NCBI GenBank assembly: GCA_965232815.1
Contig: OZ247427.1
Location: 992,001 to 1,056,000, forward strand
DNA: 64,000 nucleotides
From: Bin87 sp026710825
GTDB taxonomy: Bacteria; Chloroflexota; Dehalococcoidia; Lucifugimonadales; UBA3495
Reading direction: 5' to 3'
Shown: one piece after another, positions 58,519-64,000 of the stretch
Layout of the letters: every line of letters starts with the position of its first letter
How positions within the stretch are numbered: the stretch's first letter is position 1
Notes under the pieces: generated by a model
The model's database searches: none
The model's input: the letters and a program-made list of their open reading frames with translations, nothing else
What the model was told of the DNA's origin: nothing
Position numbers and translations under genes: made by a program

Positions 58519-58524
58519 TAAAAT
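58519..58524 (+). promoter_or_regulatory. -10 box (TAAAAT) of the DinB gene
   Basis: TAAAAT lies 31 nt before the ATG at 58556, just after the repeat cluster. Confidence 0.45.
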
Positions 58525-58555
58525 AATTGCCAACCTTTGAACGGAGCAATGCACA

Positions 58556-59044
58556 ATGACCCCCGAAGCCCGCCAGCAGAAGATCGAATCCTACGGCAAT
58601 GCCTACGCCGTGCTCGTCGACGCCCTAGAACAATTCCCCAGGGAGATGTGGCAGTTCCGCGACGAGCACGGCTGCTGGAGCATCCACGAGCACATCATCC
58701 ACGTCACCGACAGCGAGGCCAACAGCTACATCCGCGCCCGCCGCCTCATCGCCGAACCGGGCCGCACGCTCATGGACTACGACGAAAACCAGTGGGCCGT
58801 CGCCCTCGACTACCACGAGCAGGACATCGACGACACCCTCAACCTGTTCAAGTGGCTGCGCGGCAAGACCCTCACGCTCATCAAATCCCTGCCCGAGTCC
58901 GCCTGGGCCAACACCGCCTACCACCCCGAGAACGGCGACACCACCCTCGACGACTGGCTCGACATCTACGAGGCCCACGTCCGCGAACACCTGGAATACA
59001 TGCAGCAGAACCTGGAAGCCTGGCAGGCCCAGCGTTCAACGTAA
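58556..59044 (+). CDS. DinB family protein
   Basis: 162 residues, a four-helix bundle. Three metal-binding His residues are in place: H49 in HEHIIHVTD, and H141 and H145 in YEAHVREHLEYM. DinB/YfiT-like proteins are metal-dependent, often thiol transferases; substrates are mostly unknown. The start is supported by GGAG about 11 nt upstream and by a TAAAAT box. Confidence 0.9.
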   Translation: MTPEARQQKIESYGNAYAVLVDALEQFPREMWQFRDEHGCWSIHEHIIHVTDSEANSYIRARRLIAEPGRTLMDYDENQWAVALDYHEQDIDDTLNLFKWLRGKTLTLIKSLPESAWANTAYHPENGDTTLDDWLDIYEAHVREHLEYMQQNLEAWQAQRST

Positions 59045-59080
59045 CTGTGCGATTTGCCTGGGATCCGTGCCAAAACGGCG

Positions 59081-59107
59081 TCATTCCTGCGGAAGCAGGA
59101 ATCCAGG
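59081..59107. repeat. Family B dispersed repeat, copy 3 (loop inverted)
   Basis: ATTCCTGC-GGAA-GCAGGAAT (59083-59102), the same arms as at 3291 and 56137 with the loop in the other orientation. Confidence 0.75.
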
Positions 59108-59221
59108 CAACCCGGATTTGTGCCATCGTGGCTATACTGGGAATCGATATGGGAGCACGCCCGGTGCGGTCCGATGCCGTCGCGCTACCGGCCCGCGTTG
59201 ATAAACCCGCCCGCGCTCTGC

Positions 59222-59227
59222 TAGAAT
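59222..59227 (+). promoter_or_regulatory. -10 box (TAGAAT) of tRNA-Gln
   Basis: TAGAAT lies 13 nt before the first base of the tRNA. Confidence 0.5.
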
Positions 59228-59240
59228 CGAAGGGCCGCGC

Positions 59241-59314
59241 TGGGGATTAGTCTAGTGGTAAGACGCCTGACTCTGGATCAGGTATCACAGGTTCGAATCC
59301 TGTATCCCCAGCCA
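59241..59314 (+). tRNA. tRNA-Gln (anticodon CUG)
   Basis: Cloverleaf in full: acceptor TGGGGAT (59241-59247) with ATCCCCA (59304-59310), anticodon stem CCTGA/TCAGG around CTCTGGA giving CUG, and T-arm ACAGG-TTCGAAT-CCTGT. The discriminator G (59311) is followed by an encoded CCA. A HicAB pair starts 44 nt downstream, so the 3' end is a plausible integration point. Confidence 0.96.
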
Positions 59315-59358
59315 TTTCTTTTGCCTTAGCGGCTGCGTACTGCTCATCGGAGATCCAC

Positions 59359-59556
59359 TTGCCCCCTAAAGTTCGCGAACTGGTCGCCGATTTACAGCGG
59401 GCTGGTTTTGTTAACAGGGGTGGGCGGGGAAGCCACCGGAACTTCGTACATCCAAACGTCCCAAAGCCTGTTACGATATCAGGCAATCTGGGCAACGACG
59501 CCAAGTTCTACCAGATCCGTGCCGTGAGAACCGCAATCCTGGAGTCCATCACATGA
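59359..59556 (+). CDS. hicA: HicA family toxin
   Basis: 65 residues. PKVRELVADLQRAGFVNRGG followed by GSHRNFVHP and KPVTISG is the dsRBD-like HicA fold; the catalytic His is in GSHRNF. It is a translation-dependent mRNA interferase blocked by HicB. The start is TTG at 59359 with GGAG 6 nt upstream. It overlaps hicB by 4 nt (ATGA) and lies just after tRNA-Gln. Confidence 0.9.
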   Translation: MPPKVRELVADLQRAGFVNRGGRGSHRNFVHPNVPKPVTISGNLGNDAKFYQIRAVRTAILESIT

Positions 59557-59798
59557 AGGACAGCACCCGGTACGTCAAGATAGTCGAATGGTCTGACGAG
59601 GACCAGTGCTACGTCGGCAGCGCCCCGGGCCTGATCTACGGGGGTTGCCACGGCTCCGACGAACGCGCGGTCTTTGACGAGTTGTGCCAGATAGTTGATG
59701 AAGCCATCGAACTGTATCGCGCAGATGGTAAGCCGTTGCCGCCCGCAACTTCCGGCCGCGATTTGGCTAACACCTTGGGGGCTGCCCAACAGAGATAG
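59553..59798 (+). CDS. hicB: HicB family antitoxin
   Basis: 81 residues. The partial RNase H-like fold is seen in RYVKIVEWSDEDQCYVGSAP, then GLIYGGCHGSDERAVFDELC and a C-terminal EAIELYRADGKPLPPATSG. No separate DNA-binding helix-turn-helix is evident after it. It should neutralise HicA by binding its active-site His. Coupled to hicA through the ATGA overlap. Confidence 0.9.
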   Translation: MKDSTRYVKIVEWSDEDQCYVGSAPGLIYGGCHGSDERAVFDELCQIVDEAIELYRADGKPLPPATSGRDLANTLGAAQQR

Positions 59799-59826
59799 CC
59801 GCAGCGTCGCCGACCTACCCTTGTCG

Positions 59827-60114
59827 TTACTGGTCGCCAGTATCTGAGCAGCACATGGCCTGCTCCACCGGCGACCGGTGCGAATACCTCCGGCGTGCCG
59901 GCGCCAGATTCTCGGTCCGAGCGTCCGGAGACAGGAGCCACTCTTTCAGGTCCGGCCGCATCATCCGTTCCATCGTTCGCCATTCCTCGATGGGGACCAG
60001 CACTGCGATTTCCACTCCGCGCCTGGTCACCATCTGCGGCCCGTCGGCGATTACGGCGTCAAGCAATTCGCTGAACATCGATTCGGCATCTTGAACCGAC
60101 CAGTTATTGCTCAT
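59827..60114 (-). CDS. Phd/YefM family antitoxin, no toxin beside it
   Basis: 95 residues. SVQDAESMFSELLDAVIADG and TRRGVEIAVLVPIEEWRTME form the DNA-binding Phd fold; the C-terminus LKEWLLSPDARTENL matches the usual toxin-binding tail (LLSPxxR). No RelE or PIN gene follows within the short gap to hicB, so it is an orphan. It may still repress transcription. Confidence 0.85.
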   Translation of the reverse strand: MSNNWSVQDAESMFSELLDAVIADGPQMVTRRGVEIAVLVPIEEWRTMERMMRPDLKEWLLSPDARTENLAPARRRYSHRSPVEQAMCCSDTGDQ

Positions 60115-60150
60115 CTCACCCCCAACGCCAGCGCCCTGAACCGCCCAGTA

Positions 60151-60354
60151 TCACGGCGAGCGGGTCGAGCGCATCGAGTCCAGGTCTCCCTCCCATCCGA
60201 TGCCTCGCAGGGAGCGGGCCTCATCTACGGAGACGGGCTCGGCGGCCAGCGTTCGTAGGGCGAAGTTGATGGCTTCCCGCTTGGTGGGCAGTTGGTAGCG
60301 CCGCATGACCTCGGCGCAAGCTATGTCGTCAATGTCCACATTGGTGCGTGACAT
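60151..60354 (-). CDS. VapB-type antitoxin, no VapC beside it
   Basis: 67 residues from the ATG at 60354. SRTNVDIDDIACAEVMRRYQ and TKREAINFALRTLA are the ribbon-helix-helix VapB part, and the end ARSLRGIGWEGDLDSMR is the standard VapC-binding tail. The next gene downstream on the same strand is the Phd-type antitoxin rather than a PIN gene, so the toxin has been lost or lies elsewhere. Confidence 0.85.
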   Translation of the reverse strand: MSRTNVDIDDIACAEVMRRYQLPTKREAINFALRTLAAEPVSVDEARSLRGIGWEGDLDSMRSTRSP

Positions 60355-60390
60355 ACACATATCGTACACATCCAATATCGAACCGACAAG

Positions 60391-61134
60391 TTATCGCGCC
60401 CCCAACTCCCGCCGCACCCTGCTCACCCCGCCGAACTTCAGCCGCAGCAGCCCCTTCACGTCCTCCCACGCCGTCCGCAGGATGCGCACCCGCGTGTCGG
60501 GATCGTCCTCCCAATGCACCGGCAACTCCTTGATCGGGTAGCCGCACTTCTGCGCCAGGATCAGCAACTCCGAGTCGAAGAACCACCCGTTGTCCTCCAC
60601 CAGCGGCGCCAGGTCGTCCGCCGCCCGCCGGCTCGCCGCCTTGAACCCGCACTGCGCGTCGCGGAACGTCGTGAAAAACATCGTGCGGAACAGCAGGCTG
60701 TACCCCCGCGACGTGATCTCCCGCTTCAGCGTCCGGCCCACCACCCGTGAGTCGGGCAGCAGCCGCGACCCCGTCGCCACGTCGTACCCCTCGTCGGCGA
60801 CGGCCTCGATCATCGGGGGCAGGCCGCCCAGGTCGGTGGAAAGGTCAACGTCCATGTAGGCCACGACGTCGGCGCGGCTCTCCGTCCACGCCCGCCGCAG
60901 CGCGCGACCCCGGCCCCGCTGCTCCAGCCGGATGTACCGCACCTGCGGAAACTCCTGCGACAACGCCTCCGCCTCATCCAGCGTCCCGTCGGTTGACCCG
61001 TTGTCCGCCACCACGATGCCCCACTCGTAGCGGTCCATATGCTCAGACATGAACGCATGCAGCCGCCGGATGCACACCGGCAGCGCCCGCTCCTCGTTCA
61101 GGCAGGGTATGACGACATCCAGGCTGATAGACAT
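60391..61134 (-). CDS. Family 2 glycosyltransferase (dolichyl-phosphate glucosyltransferase-like)
   Basis: 247 residues. A GT-A fold: LDVVIPCLNEERALPVCIRR, VADNGSTDGTLDEA, and the metal-binding DVDLSTD (D-x-D). GYDVATGSRLLPDSR and FRDAQCGFKAASRRAADDL are typical of the DPG/DPM-synthase-like subgroup. It transfers a sugar from a nucleotide donor to polyprenyl phosphate or a glycan. No membrane helix is present. Confidence 0.92.
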   Translation of the reverse strand: MSISLDVVIPCLNEERALPVCIRRLHAFMSEHMDRYEWGIVVADNGSTDGTLDEAEALSQEFPQVRYIRLEQRGRGRALRRAWTESRADVVAYMDVDLSTDLGGLPPMIEAVADEGYDVATGSRLLPDSRVVGRTLKREITSRGYSLLFRTMFFTTFRDAQCGFKAASRRAADDLAPLVEDNGWFFDSELLILAQKCGYPIKELPVHWEDDPDTRVRILRTAWEDVKGLLRLKFGGVSRVRRELGAR

Positions 61135-61227
61135 GGCGTAGGATTATAGCAACCCGGGGCCGGACGTTCGCTGGGGCCGGACGTTCGCGATTGCAGGCTG
61201 TTGCCGCATATTAGCGGGCCCTCAAAA

Positions 61228-61257
61228 TTGACAAATTCGGGCATGTAATGCTATATT
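61228..61257 (+). promoter_or_regulatory. Sigma70-type promoter of the oxidoreductase operon
   Basis: TTGACA (61228-61233) and TATATT (61252-61257) with an 18-nt spacer. It leaves a leader of about 230 nt before the start at 61497. Confidence 0.7.
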
Positions 61258-61374
61258 CCGTCCGCTAAACACGTCGGCGCAATCGTGCTCGCATCGTTTT
61301 CGCAATCATGCGAACGGGTCTCGAATGCAGCCCAATAGGGTGCTTTCCCCGCAGTACACCAGAAGCCTTAAGGC

Positions 61375-61412
61375 AACACCTCCCACCACTAACCGGGCAG
61401 GTGTTATTTTGT
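61375..61412 (+). promoter_or_regulatory. Terminator-like hairpin in the mRNA leader
   Basis: AACACCT (61375-61381) pairs with AGGTGTT (61399-61405), extended by CCC/GGG across a one-base bulge, and is followed by ATTTTGTG. It lies in the leader between the promoter and the first gene, so it could be an attenuator. No known riboswitch is recognised. Confidence 0.45.
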
Positions 61413-61496
61413 GTCCGTGGCGACAAGCGCCGCGGTCCGCGATCGACGGCATCGCTGGCTTTTAGCAGATCATAGCCGGTTCGGAGGAACCTCCAG

Positions 61497-63206
61497 ATGC
61501 AAATGAACGACTTCGTCGTCCGGTTCGCCGGTGAGGGCGGACAGGGCGTCGTAACCTCAGCCGAAGGATTGGCACAGGCGTCCACGCAAGTCGGGTACCA
61601 TGCCCTGACCTATGCCACCTTCCCCTCCCAGATTCTCGGCGGACCCACGTGGACCCAGGCCCGCATCCGCACCGAACCCGTCCTGAGTTCGGGCGACGAG
61701 ATTGACGTGCTGGTCGCCTTCAACGAAGAGGCCTACGAGACCCACGCCGAAGATGTCCGCGAGGGTGGAGTCATCATCTACAACGCCGATGACTTCACGA
61801 TGACCGATCCGCGCTCGTTCGGATTGGCCGTCGACACGCTGGCCCGTTCCACGGGCAACAACCGCGCCGCCAACATGGTGGTGATCGGCGCCCTGGCCCA
61901 GCTTGTCCACATGCCGCAGCAGTACCTGGAGGACTTTGTCGAGGCCAGGTTCCGGCGCGGCCGCGACAACGACGACGAGATCATCTCCTCGAACATCGAA
62001 GCAATGAAACTCGGACGGCAGAACGCGGCCGAAAGCGGATTCGTGCTGGGCGACCTGGCGCCTCCCCACCCACCCGACTACCAGCAGATGATGCTCAAGG
62101 GTAACGAGGCCATCGCCCTTGGCGCGGTTCACGCCGGCCTCAAGTTCTACGCCGGCTACCCCATCTCACCCGCCACCACCATCCTGCTGTGGATGGAGCG
62201 GAACCTCGTCGGCGAGAACAAGTTCGCCTATCAGGTTTCATCAGAGATCGAAGCCATCACCGCCATCCTCGGCGCCGGTTTCGCTGGCAAGAAGTCCATG
62301 ACCGCCACCGCCGGCCCCGGCATCTCTCTCATGAGCGAGGGCCTGGGCTTGGCCTGGATGGCTGAAATCCCGCTGGTCGTCGTCGATGTGCAGCGCGGTG
62401 GTCCCGCCACCGGCCTGCCCACCAAGACCGAGCAGTCCGACCTCATGGGCTGCATGTATCCGGCCCACGGCGACGTCCGTATGCCGATCATCGCGCCTGG
62501 TTCCGTCGAAGAGTGCCTCGTCGCGGGCGCACACGCCATCAACTGGGCGGAACGCTACCAGGGTCCCGTGATCCTGATGAGCGAAATGTCCATGGCCGAG
62601 CGCGTGCAGAACATCCCCCGGCCCGACCTCACCAAGATTCCCGTCGAGGAACGGCTCACCTATGAGGGCGCCAACGGCTATCACCGCTATTCCGGCAGTG
62701 AGCTTTCGCCCATGCCGCTGCCCGGCGGCCCCGGCGCGTACGTTGCCAACGGCAGCGAACACGACGAGATGGGCGACACCACCCACCTACCGAGCCGTCA
62801 CATCCAGATGACCGAGCGGCGGTTCGGCAAGCTCAAGTTGCTCGAAGAGGACAAGTACGAGGCAGACAACACCGACGCCAGGGTTGCCATCATGACCTGG
62901 GGCGGCTCCAAGGGGCCGGCGCAGGAAGCCTACGACCAGCTTCGCGAAGAGGGTGTCGACGTGGGTTGGTACTTCTCAATGTTCCTCAATCCGCTGCCGC
63001 CGCGCCTGCTCGAGGAGCTGCGCAGCAAGGAACTGGTCATCGTGCCGGAATTGAATTACCAGGGTCAGTGGGCCGGCATCCTTCGCTCAGAAGGCGTAAA
63101 GGCGCAGGCCATCACCCAATACACCGGTCTCCCCTTCAAGGTCAGCGACCTGGTGTCCCGAGTTACAGAGATTGTGTCCGAACATACGGAGGCCGCGCGG
63201 GTATGA
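61497..63206 (+). CDS. korA: 2-oxoacid:ferredoxin oxidoreductase, fused gamma-alpha subunit
   Basis: 569 residues. The N-terminal gamma domain begins VRFAGEGGQGVVTSAEGLAQ and runs to about 190. The alpha domain follows with GNEAIALGAVHAGLKFYAGY, PISPATTI, SSEIEAITAILGAGFAGKKS and TATAGPGISLMSEGLGLAWM; GPATGLPTKTEQSDL is the conserved CoA-binding region. With the beta subunit it oxidises a 2-oxo acid to acyl-CoA with ferredoxin. GGAGG lies 9 nt before the ATG. The stop overlaps the next start (ATGA). Confidence 0.93.
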   Translation: MQMNDFVVRFAGEGGQGVVTSAEGLAQASTQVGYHALTYATFPSQILGGPTWTQARIRTEPVLSSGDEIDVLVAFNEEAYETHAEDVREGGVIIYNADDFTMTDPRSFGLAVDTLARSTGNNRAANMVVIGALAQLVHMPQQYLEDFVEARFRRGRDNDDEIISSNIEAMKLGRQNAAESGFVLGDLAPPHPPDYQQMMLKGNEAIALGAVHAGLKFYAGYPISPATTILLWMERNLVGENKFAYQVSSEIEAITAILGAGFAGKKSMTATAGPGISLMSEGLGLAWMAEIPLVVVDVQRGGPATGLPTKTEQSDLMGCMYPAHGDVRMPIIAPGSVEECLVAGAHAINWAERYQGPVILMSEMSMAERVQNIPRPDLTKIPVEERLTYEGANGYHRYSGSELSPMPLPGGPGAYVANGSEHDEMGDTTHLPSRHIQMTERRFGKLKLLEEDKYEADNTDARVAIMTWGGSKGPAQEAYDQLREEGVDVGWYFSMFLNPLPPRLLEELRSKELVIVPELNYQGQWAGILRSEGVKAQAITQYTGLPFKVSDLVSRVTEIVSEHTEAARV

Positions 63207-64000
63207 GCAAGAAGAACCCAGAATACGACTTCAAATGGTGCCCCGGCTGTGGCGACTTCGGTGTACGCCGCGCCTTGGAACTTGCCATGATCAACAGGCT
63301 GGAGGAGAGCGGCCTGCCCATTGAGAACAACGTGGTCGTGGCCGGCATTGGCTGCAGCGGCAACCTCGTCCACCTGCTGGAGGGTGAGCAGCCCTACGGC
63401 ATCCACGGGATCCACGGGCGCACCTTGCCGGTGGCCATGGGCATCAAGATGGCCCGCCCCGAGTTGAACGTGGTCGTGGTCGCCGGCGATGGCGACTTCC
63501 TCAGCATCGGCGGCGAGCACATCGCGCCCCAGGCCGCGCGGAACGTCAACGTCACCGCGGTCATCATGGACAACGGCGTGTATGGCCTCACCAAGGGCCA
63601 GAGCTCTCCCACCACCGAGATGGGGGCCATAACCAGCAGCACGCCCTTCGGCAAGATCGAAGAGGATCTGGACCCGCTGGAGCTCTACCTCACACTGGGC
63701 GTTTCCTACGTAGCGTCCGGTTTCTCCGGTCAGCCCCGTGTCCTCGCCCGGCTGATCAACGAAGGCATGAATCACGACGGCATGGCCATGATCCACATCC
63801 AGTCGCCGTGCGTCACGTACAACGACACCTTCCAGCTCATCAAGGGCAACGCCAGGGAAGGCATCGCGCCCGCGCTGTGGGACATCCCCGAGGATCACGA
63901 CCCCAGCGACAAACGGGCCGCCGAGGAGTTGGTCCGGCAGGGTGGCCTACCCATCGGCGTCATCTACAAGGACGAATCGCGCCAGTCCCTCGACGGCAAC
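63203..64000 (+). CDS. korB: 2-oxoacid:ferredoxin oxidoreductase beta subunit, 3' end cut by window
   Basis: 266 residues visible, open to the window edge. KWCPGCGDFG gives Cys13 and Cys16, GIGCSG Cys51, and SPCVTYND the fourth Cys for a 4Fe-4S cluster. The ThDP-binding GDGDFLSIGGEH and MDNGVYGLTKGQSSPT are classic for KorB/PorB. It is the catalytic half of the enzyme, coupled to korA by an ATGA overlap. Specificity (pyruvate, 2-oxoglutarate or another acid) is not resolved. Confidence 0.94.
   Translation, partial: MSKKNPEYDFKWCPGCGDFGVRRALELAMINRLEESGLPIENNVVVAGIGCSGNLVHLLEGEQPYGIHGIHGRTLPVAMGIKMARPELNVVVVAGDGDFLSIGGEHIAPQAARNVNVTAVIMDNGVYGLTKGQSSPTTEMGAITSSTPFGKIEEDLDPLELYLTLGVSYVASGFSGQPRVLARLINEGMNHDGMAMIHIQSPCVTYNDTFQLIKGNAREGIAPALWDIPEDHDPSDKRAAEELVRQGGLPIGVIYKDESRQSLDGN

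Noticed and set aside
59247..59504. Minus-strand 85-codon ORF ending GDTGFEPVIPDPESG
   Set aside because: That peptide is the well-known artefact of translating across a tRNA gene; the DNA is tRNA-Gln plus hicA.
61258..61496. Possible TPP riboswitch in the korAB leader
   Set aside because: The CUGAGA and ACCUGAUC-type core sequences are absent; only a hairpin with a short U-run is seen.

Overview
The window reads as a piece of a GC-rich bacterial chromosome, most likely a Chloroflexota (Dehalococcoidia, SAR202-like) genome. That placement is an inference. It rests on four dispersed luciferase-like flavin monooxygenases, a CaiB-type CoA transferase, M20 and M24 hydrolases, two soluble reductive-dehalogenase homologues without membrane anchors, a cobalamin salvage block, and several small dispersed inverted repeats. 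There is no rRNA, no CRISPR array, no phage and no intact insertion sequence. One tRNA (Gln, CUG) is present.

Layout. 0-8 kb: a truncated UROD/MetE-like gene, an SDR, then a minus-strand group (M20 hydrolase, enoyl-CoA hydratase, SelA-like PLP enzyme), an antitoxin/PIN pair and a phospholipase D-like zinc-ribbon protein. 8-16.6 kb: GMC oxidoreductase, amidohydrolase, Uma2-type nuclease, then an MFS exporter and a META-domain lipoprotein followed by decayed fragments of both, which are scars of an old tandem duplication. 16.8-22 kb: cobQ-cobU-pduX (cobalamin nucleotide-loop assembly), and on the other strand a DUF1461 membrane protein, 8-oxoguanine glycosylase and PIN operon. 22-32.6 kb: mazG, an S49 peptidase, a two-gene unit of an AAA15-type ATPase plus an ExK nuclease-like protein (the best candidate here for an undescribed defence system), two flavin monooxygenases, YceI lipoprotein, M24 peptidase, a degenerate SDR and CaiB. 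32.7-42.7 kb: an orphan xanthine-dehydrogenase-type molybdenum subunit, a small cluster of HEPN-like and PD-(D/E)XK proteins, cupin, CDGSH protein, hydratase, rsmI, a PIN pair and a ThDP enzyme. 42.9-48 kb: two reductive-dehalogenase paralogues bracketing an aminotransferase; they share a 202-bp perfectly identical core over the Fe-S ligands, which suggests gene conversion. 48-56 kb: HEPN pair, pentapeptide-TIR protein, sensor-like lipoprotein, coaX-coaBC, SulP transporter, flavin monooxygenase. 56-64 kb: tyrosine phosphatase, flavin monooxygenase, DinB protein, tRNA-Gln with HicAB and two orphan antitoxins beside it, glycosyltransferase, and a 2-oxoacid:ferredoxin oxidoreductase operon cut by the window end.

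How it fits together. The catabolic enzymes (flavin monooxygenases, CaiB, hydratases, XDH-like subunit, ThDP and ferredoxin-linked oxidoreductases) suit a heterotroph attacking recalcitrant, possibly cyclic or aromatic, organic matter. The dehalogenase homologues would need the corrinoid whose final steps are encoded by cobQ/cobU/pduX.

Two features of genome organisation recur. A 22-31 bp inverted repeat (arm GGGGCGAAT or GGGGCGGRT) sits within about 50 nt after a stop codon at all seven places it occurs. Many genes also have a good TAnAAT -10 box, some placed so that transcripts would be leaderless.
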